Assembly: GCA_963693285.1 (NCBI GenBank)
Contig: OY848920.1
Span: 7,763,135 to 7,827,134 of the forward strand
From: Xestospongia muta
Taxonomy: Eukaryota; Porifera; Demospongiae; Haplosclerida; Petrosiidae
Direction: 5' to 3'
Length of the DNA: 64,000 nucleotides
Part shown: positions 32,054-44,379 of the stretch, piece after piece
Numbering within the stretch: position 1 is the first letter of the stretch
Layout: the number at the start of each line of letters is the position of its first letter
Position numbers and translations under genes: made by a program
Notes under the pieces: generated by a model
Seen by the model: only the letters and a program-made list of their open reading frames with translations
What the model was told of the DNA's origin: nothing
Databases searched by the model: none

Positions 32054-32646
32054 TAATAAGACTAGTTTGTTTTAATTGAGTGAATTAATTTCTACTTTAT
32101 TTTTCAGTTGATTTTATACTGTAGTATAATAAGTATGATCAGTTTGCACCTGAATAATACCTGTGATACGTTATAATGCAAATTTAATGTAGGGACAATT
32201 TTCAGCATTGCCTATGTAAATGAGGAAGACAAAATAATTTTATTCTATCACAATTATTTTACAGAGATCTTTCTTTTTAAACTGATGATTATGATTCCTT
32301 CTGTTGTAGCAGATCATTCATTCTCAGTTTAGTGTCCTACATACTTAGGATGTTGCTGCATCAACACTTATTTATATGAGATGTTACATATAAATCATAT
32401 GTGCTCATACGTGTACACAAAGTATATTGTGTGACTGCAACATGCATATACGCACAAGCTGTAAATATTGATAACTAATGCATATTATGAAGTTACAATC
32501 AGTTTTGAAATCTATTGTTCCATGAAAGGAAGTACCTATTGATGATTTATTATCTTTTATTTAGTACATATCATTTTCATTTGTCTTTAAATGAAGTAGA
32601 TCGTCTCTTCGTTCTTTCTGATGTATGGATGGATGAGATCACTTAA

Positions 32647-32677
<31 letters not shown>

Positions 32678-34910
32678 ACATTTCCAGATCCATTGCTATC
32701 AATACTTTAGAAACATCAACATTTGTCGTCATAAAATAATTTTGGAATAGCTATGAGAGTGGTGCTGCTATACAGAAACCTCTTCACCTCAGCAATTTTT
32801 AATGCAAATGTATACCAGTATGAGGGAATAATATCATAACAGTGGAGTCAGTATCAGACTTAGACTGCCTGGTTGGTAATTAAGACGAAGGTTGTTGGAG
32901 TGCCCGGGTGAGAGACAAGTACTTGACAATGTGTTTGTACAGTCAAGCCCTGACAAGCCTACAAATCTATATGCAGGGTACCAACCTTGATGTTTGATGA
33001 CATCCTTGTTTGTTATTTGAAGAGATCTGGGTTAAATATATCAATACTATTTTATCTCTTGTTATATACATAAGCCAGAAGTGTAGATTCTTTTATGCCA
33101 GCTGGTGATGAGTCAAAATTTGATGAGCAGAGAGCAAGGTTTCCTCTATTTGAGGAACTCTTGGGAGAGAGCAATTTAAATTGTCTCATAATATACCCTC
33201 CCATTTGTAGTATTAATATATATTGTATATGTACATACATTTTACACATCAACATTGCGGATTATAATATATATGTACATTATATTTGTTTAATTGTTTA
33301 CTTATTGGTCATTGGTTATGATTAGATCTTATCTCTTTTTTGATGTTTAGTAATGATCACAGCAATGTATATTTTTGTCATTTGTCATTTACACATACAT
33401 GTACATGGATATCAATTTCATAAGTATTATGCAATCATATATAAGGTGAAAATATTCACTTTACTTGTACAAATAGTAAATATATACACTAATTATGTTC
33501 TGTGTAGAAGCAGTGTGATATTTGCTTAATTTAGTGTAAATGTTGACCTGTTATTCAGGCAGAAAATATTGTAATGTTAGACTCAGATTGTTACGTTAGG
33601 TAGTTAGAATAACAATGTGATAGTAGTAAAAAGATATTAGTAATAACATACATTTTACATTGGTTATTGCAGTTCAGTGTGCATGACATCAACTATAAAT
33701 AATAACTGAAGTTTCAAGTGATAGCGACATTATTATTCTTGTGGTGAGTGAAGTGTTTACCCTAATGTACATGCATGTACAATACTGTGTATCCCTTGAT
33801 CTTCATCAAACACTCCTATTCCTCCTTCTAACTATCTGCAACATATGATTGTAATGTGACAAGCTAACATACCACTATAGTGTTGTTATCAAAAGTTTGT
33901 GTAAGCCAACCATCACTAAGCAGTATGATAATTGTATACCCAATATTTCTATGTAGTACAATGTAGGTCATCATTATTTGAAATATGACATCATACACAT
34001 CACTTTACCTGTGAACATGTCATCACTTACACATGTATATAGTAATCTACACATCTAGTAATCAATAGGTTGGGCTTCACTCAATTATAATTCCAATCCT
34101 CAATGAGAACATAAAAAGTGATGTGACCATTTAAATCACACGTATTAATTATATCATTATGTTCTTTCTGTAGTCCTTGTCATTTTAGGATTTATTTTAG
34201 TTTTCTCAAGACAAATCTTGATCCAAGAAAGTAGGCAATAAATTTCTCTATTAAGAGAAAACAACAGATGCCCTACCCTTCCTTGTTACTACAGTACAAA
34301 CATAAGAAGGAAATAGACTACATTGTGCATACATGTTAAAGTGACTATTATCAAATGTGATATCATACAGAATTCATAATCTAATGATCAAATAAATGAG
34401 CTGTCATTAGTATATTAGTAATATGAATAGTGCTTGATATACTTCTTTAGTATCTCATCATGTATTGTATGCAATGAAAAATTATTACCATAAATTGATT
34501 TAATGAAACCATTACAACATTATGAACATGACATGCATACAAAATGACATAGATTAGGTACATTGCATATACTGTTAATTTGCAGGCATATTTACCCAAC
34601 CCATAAAGACAACTACCACTATGGCAAAGAATAAGTGTATCCATTTATACAACAGTACCTACTTTAAGGATGTTTTACTTAGTGCTTCAAGTGTCACAAA
34701 ATATATAATGACTTTAAGTTATTTAAAGACTGTATCTATTGGTATCTACTGTATGAATGAGACATGACTTACTAGTCATCAGTTAACATTACTTTCATTG
34801 AAAAACAGACCAAAAATTGCATTTGATAGTTTTACTACAAGACTGACTATAAGACTAGTTTTTAGCTTCTGAAGTGGCTTTTATAATGTTTGACCTCATT
34901 AAAATACACG
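32054..34910. other. Long intergenic region
   Basis: AT-rich with (TA)n at 32650-32672. A short open stretch at 33080-33190 reads SFMPAGDESKFDEQRARFPL, protein-like but without neighbours that splice to it. No gene is supported. Confidence 0.5.
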
Positions 34911-34914
34911 CATG

Positions 34915-35340
34915 CTTCCATTTTACATTGATGACTGATAAAGTATTCTTTGATGACTGTGAAAATGGCTTCACTTTAACAAGCATGTCTATCATTTTAG
35001 GAAATGTTTATTGATGACCGTGTGGCTTTCCTTTAACAAAAGTGTCTGTCAGACTGCCACTTTAAGTAATATATAGTATTGTTTGATGGGTGTGTGCATG
35101 GCTTCCTCTTAGCAAGCATGTCTGTCACTAGGAAATATAAGGTATCCTTCATTACAGTAGTGTACATGTTTCCTTCTAACAAGGATGTCTGTTACTTCAG
35201 GAAATATAGAGTAACTTTGATGACAGTAGTACGCATGCTTCCCTCTAATAGACATGTCCGTCACTTTAGAAATAATATGTCTACTGACAACAACTTGTGA
35301 TTTGTTTCCTTTTAACAAGCAACTTTAGTGTCATATTGTA
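34915..35340. repeat. Diverged ~80-bp tandem repeats upstream of amidohydrolase 2
   Basis: Five to six degenerate units with TTGATGAC..GTG, then TTCC.CTTTAACAAGCATGTC and TCACTTTAGGAAATATA. The last unit (AACAACTTGTGA..TTTTAACAAGCAACTTTAGTGTCA, shortened) matches the array before copy 1. Confidence 0.75.
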
Positions 35341-35463
35341 GTAGCAGATGGATATTTGTCCAGAGGGTGTGTCTTATCATAATGAGAATTATATAAATGG
35401 CCCGGCAAGGCCAAGCAAGCAACGTATTCAAGAGAAGAATCAGGGAAAATTCTTGAAGGCTAC

Positions 35464-37272
35464 ATGCATTGTATCTGTCATAACCCAGTGTGGAACTATT
35501 TTGGAGACACTCTTTTTAGTGATGAATCCGTAATTAAACAGATTTCAGACTTAAAAAGAGATGTATCTGTTGAACCAGTCTCGGTGATGTATACTGGTGG
35601 GACCATACGTCCTATTATTGGTGGGTCAATGAGTAAGGTTGATGCCATAGGCTTTCATGGTGGTCAGGTTGTGGCTTCAGGCTCTAAAGCTAATGTGACG
35701 GCTCAAATGGATACATTAGGTACAAGCTACGCTACGATTGAGTTGTCTGATGGGTTAACTCTATTGCCAGGATTAATTGAGCCACATGTTCACATTGTAC
35801 TTACAGCCATAATGAAAGGGTGGCATGATTTTGGCCCTTTTGACGGACAGTATTTCCGAGAATCGTATGATCTAGAATGGCTGAAAGAAGAGATTGAAAG
35901 TGCTAAAGGTCCACTAATAAAACATGCAGGAGGTTGGATATTAGGTTGTAACGTAGACCCTTCATTGATGCCGTTCATTGTTACCCATCATGAAGATGAA
36001 CTTAATATATTGCAACGTTTCGACTGTGACACCTTAGATAAAATTGAGAATGAAGTTCCTTTACTGATGATGAGTGCTTCTGGACACACAGCATATGTCA
36101 ACACTCAAGCCTTGCAAAAAACATATGATTCTTCTGACGAGGTTCAAGCAGAATATCCAACCTTTGATGATTACCGGGCCCATGTGAATTCGGGTGGTGG
36201 ACTACAGGAGATAAATGAGATTATGCCTGCTTTCTTTGCTGCAAAATGGCAAATTTTATTTTTAATGAACGGAATATTAAAGTACTTTGATTCATTGTTT
36301 GAAACAGCTAATCAACGTGGGGTTACACTGATGTATGATGCTGCTATGTCTCTTCTTTTAAAGGCTGTTCTGGAGGTCTACTTAACTATAAAAAAACCCA
36401 GAGTAAGAATTGGTTATGCTCAGCTCTGTGAGACATTGGCAGATGCGGAAAAACTGGATCCATATGTACCACCAACTGAATTTAAAAATGTCTACCATGG
36501 TAGTGTCAAGTTGGTTTCGGATGGATCAAATCAAGGATTAACCGGTTACCAAAATGAACCATATTGTTGCGAGCCTGCAGATAATGAAGGGCTTTTTAAC
36601 TTCACCACTTCTGACTACATGCTCATGGTGAAAACAATTGCAGAAAAGGGATGGCCAATGATGATTCATGCCAACGGTAACAAAGCAATTGATTTAGCTA
36701 TCACAGCCTACAGAGAAGCTCTTGGTGGAGAAAGTGGGCAAACAAAAAGGCATCGTATTGAACATTGCTCTCTTCTAAATGAAGAAAACTTGGATAACAT
36801 GCGTAATTTGGGAATTTCGCCTAGCTTCTTGATCGGTCATGTAGGATATTGGGGATATGTTTTTAAAACTGCTATATTTGAAGAAAAGGCTGAACAGCTA
36901 GTTCTCTGTAAGTCTGCACTCGACAGAGGTATGCGAATTACTCTTCACAGTGATAATTTTGTAACTCCTTTGGGGCCATTGCGTATGATGGAACAAGCCA
37001 TTACAAGAATCGATTCTAAAGGCAATGTTCTAAATGAAAAAGAGAAAATAACAGTAGAGCAAGCGTTAAGAGCTGTGACATATGATGCAGCATGGCAATG
37101 TCACGCCGATCAGTGGGTTGGATCTTTAGAAGCAGGTAAAATGGCTGACTATGTGATACTAGAGGAAGATCCAATTACCAGAGAAGATCCGGTGGGTATG
37201 CGTGATATACCTGTATTGGAAACCTGGGTAGGAGGCATCAACGTGTATAAAAGGGAAGTTACTCCTGTGTAA
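35464..37272 (+). CDS. Amidohydrolase family 3 (YtcJ-like), copy 2
   Basis: Close single-exon paralogue of the gene at 21665, 602 aa, starting MHCICHNPVWNYFGDTLFSD. It keeps the metal-binding PHVH motif, SDGSNQGLTG, HANGNKAIDLA, HRIEHCSL, and the C-terminal GSLEAGKMADYVILEEDP. In the LHSDNFVTP motif it has Asn where copy 1 has Asp, next to the conserved HSD, so it should still bind metal. Other changes cluster in the first 100 residues and around residues 270-300 (LMNGILKYFD, SLLLKAVLEVYL). Substrate unknown. Predicted intracellular hydrolase; no signal peptide seen. Confidence 0.9.
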   Translation: MHCICHNPVWNYFGDTLFSDESVIKQISDLKRDVSVEPVSVMYTGGTIRPIIGGSMSKVDAIGFHGGQVVASGSKANVTAQMDTLGTSYATIELSDGLTLLPGLIEPHVHIVLTAIMKGWHDFGPFDGQYFRESYDLEWLKEEIESAKGPLIKHAGGWILGCNVDPSLMPFIVTHHEDELNILQRFDCDTLDKIENEVPLLMMSASGHTAYVNTQALQKTYDSSDEVQAEYPTFDDYRAHVNSGGGLQEINEIMPAFFAAKWQILFLMNGILKYFDSLFETANQRGVTLMYDAAMSLLLKAVLEVYLTIKKPRVRIGYAQLCETLADAEKLDPYVPPTEFKNVYHGSVKLVSDGSNQGLTGYQNEPYCCEPADNEGLFNFTTSDYMLMVKTIAEKGWPMMIHANGNKAIDLAITAYREALGGESGQTKRHRIEHCSLLNEENLDNMRNLGISPSFLIGHVGYWGYVFKTAIFEEKAEQLVLCKSALDRGMRITLHSDNFVTPLGPLRMMEQAITRIDSKGNVLNEKEKITVEQALRAVTYDAAWQCHADQWVGSLEAGKMADYVILEEDPITREDPVGMRDIPVLETWVGGINVYKREVTPV

Positions 37273-38549
37273 TTAACAAAATCACATTTTTTCTTATTTG
37301 TGTAACACTTTTTACTAACTTAAAAATGGTTTATTATATAGTATTGTTATCTTGATGTTTGCATGAAATTTGTGTTAGTTAAACCATGAAAAAACATGTA
37401 TCACTACTTTTTATTGCATTACATGACTTAATGGCCAAGCTGACTTTATCTGGAAAGTCTACATTAAATAGTGTATGATAACTTAATACCCATAAAACCT
37501 GCAAGACTATATATCTTGCTCATACTTAATAAGAATAATTAATTACAATTACATAAATCATATATTTACAATTACAATTACAATTATAAAATTTTGAATT
37601 GTATGTACTGTGCATAGATTGAAGCAATTATGTCAACTTTTGAGTTGTTATCATTGGATAAGTGCATATAATGAAATGACTATGATTGATGACCTTATTA
37701 AGAGTATGCCATATGTGGTACCTCCTGTTACTATTGGACAGTAAGTCTCCTGGCTTTTATACTTAATACTATATTAGTGATAATAAAGGTTAAATAAATT
37801 AATTAATATTACTTAAATACAAACATGAACCTTCTCATTTTCGAAACAAGTATTGCTGGTGTTTGACAGGTTATAAAAACATCATAGTATCTGTTCATCT
37901 AATGGGCCTTAGGTAAATTTTAATTACATTTTTCACAGCAGATAAGCAATGTTCCCAAAGTGTCAGTTATTTATGATAGCTTAAAATATATTATATCGAA
38001 AGCTATCAAATATTTCAGTTTCCACTGAAATATCAATGTTATACTGAAGTTAAATCTAAAGACTAGCTATATTGTGGGTGCTTCTTGGTGTAACTTGACT
38101 GATGATGTATATAACAACATGTACTATGATGACATCTCTATGTGTCATAGAGTTAATAATGTTAGGTTTGGTTTAGGGTTTAGGTGATGTCATAGTATAT
38201 GATGACATCACTACGTGTCATTTCATATATTGTATATATATTTTGATATTGCAGACAGTAGACAAAAATGGTTTTTTAATGGAGATTATATATGAATTTA
38301 TATATGAATTTATATATGAAGAGTTGTCAATAATAATACATATAGAATGTTAATCACTTTATGAAAGCTAATGGGTGTTTCTTGGTGTAACTTGACTGAT
38401 GATGTAACAACTTGTCCTATGATGAGATCACTATGTGTCATAGAGTTATTAGCAGCATCAACTTTGACTTGGTAGCAAGCAGTATAGGAGTTAAGGTTAA
38501 AATTAATCCCTTAGAATTAGAGTGTGGAAAGGGCTTTATCAAAACAGGA
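37273..38549. other. Intergenic region with local repeats
   Basis: A segment TTCTTGGTGTAACTTGACTG..ATGATG with ..CTATGTGTCATAGAGTTA occurs twice (about 38085-38160 and 38373-38452). ATTTATATATGAA is tandemly repeated near 38292-38320. A possible lone exon lies at 37619-37739. Confidence 0.6.
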
Positions 38550-38936
38550 ATCAAAACCTTCAACTACCTCATCTAAAAATGTATTGAAATTTGAAACATC
38601 TAAAGGGGCATTTAAATGAAAATACCTTGTATGTCAGTCTGGCTGCTACTAGTGGGTTTGTATCAGTTTCACATGAAGCTTGTTACTATGATAATGTCAC
38701 CACAATCAAAACCTTCAACTACCTCATTTAAAATTGTATTGAAACATCTAAAGGGGCATTTAAGTGAAAATACCTTGTATGTCAGTCCTGCTACTAGTGG
38801 GTTTGTATCTGTTTTACACGGAGCTTGTTACTATGATCATGTTAGTGTCTCAATCCATGCTTCTCAATCGATAGATCTGCCTTATCATATTGTATGGTTT
38901 ATTGCCTTACATGATCCGTGTAGCTACAACCAATAA
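38550..38936 (+). pseudogene. Collapsed FEM1-like pseudogene with internal duplication
   Basis: The N-terminal segment of the FEM1-like family appears twice in tandem (38550-38699 and 38700-38850): KPSTTS, then TLYVSPATSGFVSVLHGACY and YDHVSV. The second copy is joined directly to the extreme C-terminus, SIDLPYHIVWFIALHDP. All ankyrin repeats and the middle region are deleted. The junction happens to stay in frame, giving a 106-codon open frame, but it lacks the domains needed for function. Confidence 0.8.
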
Positions 38937-39214
38937 CTCAGCTAAATTCGCATTTCATATATACTAGAATTGACTAATGAATTTTTCTAAATTTAAAGTA
39001 AAAAGCACGTATGTATGTATTCTGTATTTCAGTCTTTATAAATGCTGCCACAATCATTAGTGAATTGAAAATTTTATCTCACTTATGTTGGATATTTATG
39101 AATTATAACAATACAAACAATCGGGTTTGTGTTTATGTTATAGTTGTTTACATTTATCAGAAATATTTAATTATATTAAGTTAAAAATTTAGTTTGTGTA
39201 AATCTTTAAACTTT

Positions 39215-40650
39215 TCAAGATGTTTATCTTAATTGTTATGTTAACAAATACCCCACAAGATAATGGAATAATACAAAGGGCAGTCATGCACATGTCATCA
39301 GACATTACAGGCTGTATATACATGAGAAAACTTCTTAGCCTATTATCAGACAATAAAAATAAATGAAATAATGTTCTTCATACAGTGACTATGCTGGACA
39401 CATACCACTGAACTATCTCTAATTATAGGAAATTTATAAAAAAGGATTCAATGACAATCTTTTAACTTACATACACATATAACAACTGTTTCCTTCAAGA
39501 CTTTATGTATGATTTACAACATCTGAAATAATTATGGATGTCAGCACATCCTGATAAACTCTTAATGAACCTATCCCTTCAGGTGTCAGAATAGAATTAT
39601 AAGGAAGGGAGTATGCTAATTATTGTGTTGAAAATGTAGTTAAATAAATCTTAAAATGAGCAATATTTTGCCTTACTTGTTTTGTTGGCAAATTACCTAC
39701 AATATGATGGACTAATATAAAAGATGGTCATACATGTGATTAGACAAACATATATGACAAAACCACTTAGTTCATATTGCATGATAGCAATGAAAATACA
39801 TTACATTGATTAATTATTATGTTGAAAAGTTAGTTCATGTAAATGCTATAACTTTTTAAGATGTTTTTCTTCATTGCTTTGTTAACAAATACCCCACAAG
39901 ATGATGCAATAATACAAAGGGTGGTCATACATATGACATCAGACATTGTAGGTTATATTATGAGAAAATTGCTTAGCTTATTTAGCATGTCAGACAATGA
40001 AAATAAATCAAGTAATAATGATCTTCATACAGTGACCATGCTGGTCAACTATCTCCAATTGTAACAAATTATTAAGTGTTCAATGGCAGTCTTTTGATAT
40101 ACATACACATATAACAACTGTTTCCTTCAAGACGTTATGTATGATTTACAACATCTGAAATAATTATGGATGTCAGCACATCCTGACAAACTCTTAATGA
40201 ACCTATCCCTTCAGGTGTCAGTATAGAATTTTAAGGAAGGTAGTATGCTAATTATTGTGTTGAAAATATAGTTAAATAAATCTTAACAATATGCTGGAAT
40301 AATATAAAAAGAAATGGTTATGCAGATGTAATCAAATGTAACATGTTGTATGAGAAAACTAATTAACAGATATTGCTTGATTATCCTTGATAAGCAATGA
40401 AAGTACATGAAATAAAGATCTTCATACAGTGACCATGCTTGGCTCCATAACTCTGGACTATCTCAAATTATAGTAACTTTTACGGACATCTTTTGACCGA
40501 CAAAATAATGCATGATAACCATTTCCTTCAAGATTTTATGTCATAATTTTCAACCTCAAAAGAAGGATGTCAGCACATCCAGATAAAATTAAAATAAACC
40601 TATCCCGTCAGGTGTCAATAAACCTTGAAAGAAGGGAGTATATTGATTAG
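39215..40650. repeat. Large tandem repeats (~400-620 bp units)
   Basis: A unit containing AACAAATACCCCACAAGATA, ACATACACATATAACAACTG, ATTATGGATGTCAGCACATC and CCTATCCCTTCAGGTGTCAG is present at 39215-39655 and 39855-40285. Partial or diverged copies lie at 39656-39850 and 40286-40650. Short open frames inside show no protein family. Confidence 0.85.
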
Positions 40651-41157
40651 GTGAGCACATCCACAGGTTATTTTTAATGAATACGTGTATATCTATCGTC
40701 ATTCGTGATTCCAATTTTTTTAATCATCAGCATCAATTCATTATAATAATATTCAAGAACGTGCTTGAAAAAATGTGTTCTATAACTACAACACTGGACA
40801 AGAAATATTTGAAGATCTCTATTGAAAAAGATGTATCTGGGCTACTTATACAAACCTTTACCAATGTGATAGAAAATATTGCTAAATGGACTTGTACAGC
40901 AATTTCCATACTTACATGACTTTGTTTAAAATATCTTCATGAATAATAGAATGCTTGTATGTTGTTATTCTCTATTGATTCATTGCTAATTAAAACAAAA
41001 TGCTGTTGTTGCACATACTGACATACTTAATATTATCCCTTCTTAGCATCAATTAAAGGTATAAGTTCATTCATAACTAAAATGATTCTATAATCCCTTA
41101 CCTTAAAATTTTCAAATTCTACTGTCACCTAAAGATTATCAGGATGAGGTCACATCC

Positions 41158-41189
<32 letters not shown>

Positions 41190-41434
41190 TATATATATAT
41201 ATATATATATAATGTTTTAGAATATACCAATTTAAACGTAAATATATATATATGTGTGTGTGTGTTCTCTTTTTTCTAAATACACATTTTTTTAGGTAAA
41301 TAAAGACTAGTGCTGAAGGAAGTGTAAACAACAATCTCAATGAGCAACAGACTATAAAATAGGTGATGTAACAGCAGAATTTGTGAATTAAGCTTTGGTA
41401 AGCAGCCTTATGTTTATCAACAGAGCTTTCAAAA
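40651..41434. other. Spacer before the deaminase-like gene
   Basis: AT-rich with (AAT)n and (TA)n at 41158-41210 and (GT)n near 41255. An 80-codon open frame at 40677-40919 shows no recognisable domain and is not called. Confidence 0.45.
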
Positions 41435-42366
41435 ATGCAATCAGCTTATCTCTCTTCAGTGATTTTTTTTACAATTGTTGGTTCTGTGCTAAGCACTCCA
41501 AGTAATACGAGTTCTGTCTCAGCTAGCAATGTGACATTCACTAAAGCGCTGTTGAACTCACAATACACAAATTTAGAGTCTCTATCCCATCTTGAAAGTA
41601 TGTTCATATTTTAAACTATAACTCTTTGATCTTTTCCATAGGTCTTGATAAAGGTTTTCATAAACTTCTTTTGTCAACAGTATTTACTGGTGTGGCTCTG
41701 AAAGATGTCAATGGAAACAAACATTTCACCAACTTGGTATATGATATGCTATCTGTAGATTGGACAACGGGAGATAAAAACAAATATGATAATAGTGGTG
41801 GTAAAACTGTTCCAGATTTTCATTTACCAATAAAGGTAGTGATAGCTGTACCTTATACCAGTGGATACTGGGATGTGTTTTGGAGTGAATATGGAGGAGA
41901 CCATGCAGAAGATTACTTAAGTCAAAACAGCAATTACCGGAGTATTAACTATTTTTACATAAACTACACTCCATGTGCAAAAAAATGCACACCTAACCTT
42001 ATTCACAATTTTCAACACGGTGGTTGTCCTGAGATCTACGCAATCTGGCCTTATAAAATAAGTCCTAAAGGTATAGAAGAAAAACAAGTTTCAGCAATCT
42101 ATACTCTATCAAAAACATGTCCAATTGATACTTGGTGGGGCTTTTCATCTTACGTCAATGCAATCTGTTCTTTAAGAAAAGAAGGTGATCTTCTTTGCAG
42201 TGATGTTAAAACTGCCATCAAGTCAAAATCTTTTCGAAACAGAAATGACTATGCCTTAACCTTAATGAACATAATCAAATCAAGAAAAACATTACAAGAA
42301 AAAATGTCTTCCTTGGAGCATATAATGGATAACTATGTTGAGGAAAGTTATCCTTCTCACCAGTAA
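41435..42366 (+). CDS. Secreted protein with AID/APOBEC-like zinc-deaminase signature
   Basis: Two exons, 41435-41597 and 41642-42366, give 295 aa. The intron is GTATGT..CCATAG. Residues 1-22 form a signal peptide (LSSVIFFTIVGSVLS). The zinc deaminase signature is visible: H142-A-E144 in GGDHAEDYL, then P165-C166-AKK-C170 in YINYTPCAKKC. A strand-like FYINY precedes the PC, and CPEIYAIWPYKI follows, as strand 4 does in AID/APOBEC-like proteins. The spacing of 20 residues between E and PC is a little shorter than the usual 23-28. WW and CSLRKEGD further on are conserved-looking. Known relatives include secreted deaminases proposed to act in immunity. Cytidine deaminase activity and an extracellular site are inference. 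An unrelated secreted protein with a chance motif is the alternative. AATAAA at 42413. Confidence 0.65.
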
Positions 42367-42412
42367 AAAGAATCTTTCTAATTTATCCTTTGAGATTCAT
42401 AGCTAATTAACT

Positions 42413-42418
42413 AATAAA
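42413..42418 (+). terminator. Poly-A signal of the deaminase-like gene
   Basis: AATAAA 47 bases after the stop codon. Confidence 0.5.
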
Positions 42419-42559
42419 CAGAGTTATTACCTTTTCTTATTTAGTGCTGTAGAAGATTGGTTTGTTGAATTTAGTTATTAAAATAGTTGTTTTAGTTGAT
42501 AACAATTATTACAAAAAATCATTTCAATTAAAAATGTATATATTTTATAATAATTAGTA

Positions 42560-44260
42560 AGCCTTCCTCAGAAATAGCTCATTCACAATAGCAATATCTA
42601 ACAACTGTTGTACAACTACAGTTCATTTGAGACAAATATATTTGTGCTATAGAATATTATGAAAATTGCAAAGGTGCATATCAATAACTATGGAATACAA
42701 ACCACGACAAAATAGACATAAAAGTCATTATTATTGCACAATCTAAATTCAAGATTTTATAGGAAGTTCACTATTATTGCACTTTCAAGATTCACGATTT
42801 TATCCGTTAATTCAAGATAGATTTAATATTAACTAAAATGAAACAATAATAAATGCATTGTCTACAAGTATATATAGGGTTATAAAACATTGACAGTTTA
42901 ATGATTTTATAGTTTATTGTTCCAGAAAATAATTATCATGAAGCCTTACTGATGTGTAAATTAGCCACATTCATCATGAATCAACTGCTTCCTTTTTGCA
43001 TTATTAGCTAAGAGCTCAGTTTCTTTGTCAGTATATTAAATAATAAACTAAATACATCACTGAAAATTTTGATTAATTTATTTAACCATTGTGTAGTCAT
43101 TCAGATTGCATATACAACACTAACAAGTAGTAGATATCACATTGTTTGCATACCTAATGTATACTGATTGACGTTGGTAGTGATGCAGGAGCTATGATGA
43201 TTCTGTATAATGTCTCAATAGTTAGACAGAAGAGTTTTGATGGATGTAGGCCTATGTGGGTGGGCTGTCATTATTGTATTTATAACGGATAGTCCTACAT
43301 ATCACATACTTATCCTTCCTATGAAGTCGTTTTGTTAATTTAAACGAACTGTAAATTTCATACTAATAAGTAATTAAACAACATTTGCTGTTAATGCTTT
43401 CAGTGTACTTTGTAGACGTGAACTTAAGTGACCATGAGTTGGATAATAAAATCTATTTAGCAGTTACTGTAATAATAAAGATAGTATGTTAGTTTAGTAC
43501 ATGGCATACACTGTGTAATGCAATGCATTTACATGGATTTTATGAACATATAATGGAATTCAGCCCTCCATATTTAGGGTAGGAATCAGAATAATCTGAG
43601 AATTTCCCACTAGGCTCTTGTACACTCATTAAAATTATCAGCAATGTCTATTAACTGTTGTATGGCTACAGTTCATTTTAGACAAACATACATGTATTAT
43701 AAAATATTATATGCAGAAATAGCAAAGATGCTTATCAATAACATAATTTCTTACAATGTGGTTCTTTTGAGTGATCCAAATTAGAGGGTGTGCCATTTAT
43801 TTTTGACCAGATGTAAATATACTTCTCATAGTATACCAATTGTTTCTGTTTCAGTTTGATTTTGTTAATGCTTTTTGTAAAGGAGACAACAATCAACAAT
43901 TAGACATGTGCATAATAAACATATAATCACTAATACTAAAATACACTTGTATTTTTCAAATATTGACGTAAGCCATAAACATGAGTTTAAAAGACATTTA
44001 ATTGAAAGCTATTGACACATCTAATGAAATATCAAATAAAATGAATAATAATGCATGAATTGTTTACAAGTATAGGGTTATAAAACATTGGCAGTTAGTT
44101 CTACTAGTCTTATTTCTCATCATTAAATTCACACTGAAGAGAGATTGTTCAAACAATAACCATCATGAAGCCGTACTGATGTGTAAATTAAGCACATCCA
44201 TAATGAGTCAACTGTTTCCTTTTTGCCTTAGCACTAAGAGCTCAGTTTTTATATCAGTAC
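42560..44260. repeat. Tandem duplication of a ~0.5-kb noncoding segment
   Basis: The stretch 42560-43060 matches 43640-44260. Shared blocks are CTGTTGTA..CTACAGTTCATTT, GGGTTATAAAACATTG, and TCATGAAGCC.TACTGATGTG followed by AAATTA.GCACAT and TAAGAGCTCAGTTT. No coding sequence. Between them, 43390-43605 belongs to another repeat, also found at 47875-48085. Confidence 0.75.
43390..43605 (+). repeat. Dispersed ~210-bp repeat, copy 1
   Basis: TGTTAATGCTTTCA..TTGTAGACGTGAACTT, then GTGACCATGAGTTGGATA and CTCCATATTTAGGGTAG match 47875-48085 in the same orientation. Confidence 0.75.
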
Positions 44261-44379
44261 TTTATTAATTAAGTAATTTCACTCCAAATTCACATATAAC
44301 CTGAACATGCTAAGTTATTATTAGTAGTACAGATATGTACTAAATATCAAATCCACAAGAATGTAACATGTACCACACA

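Noticed and set aside
33095..33325. Open frame starting MPAGDESKFDEQRARF
   Set aside because: Beginning looks protein-like but it soon becomes low-complexity Ile/Tyr sequence; no joining exons.
40677..40919. 80-codon open frame before the deaminase-like gene
   Set aside because: No signal peptide, domain or splice partner.
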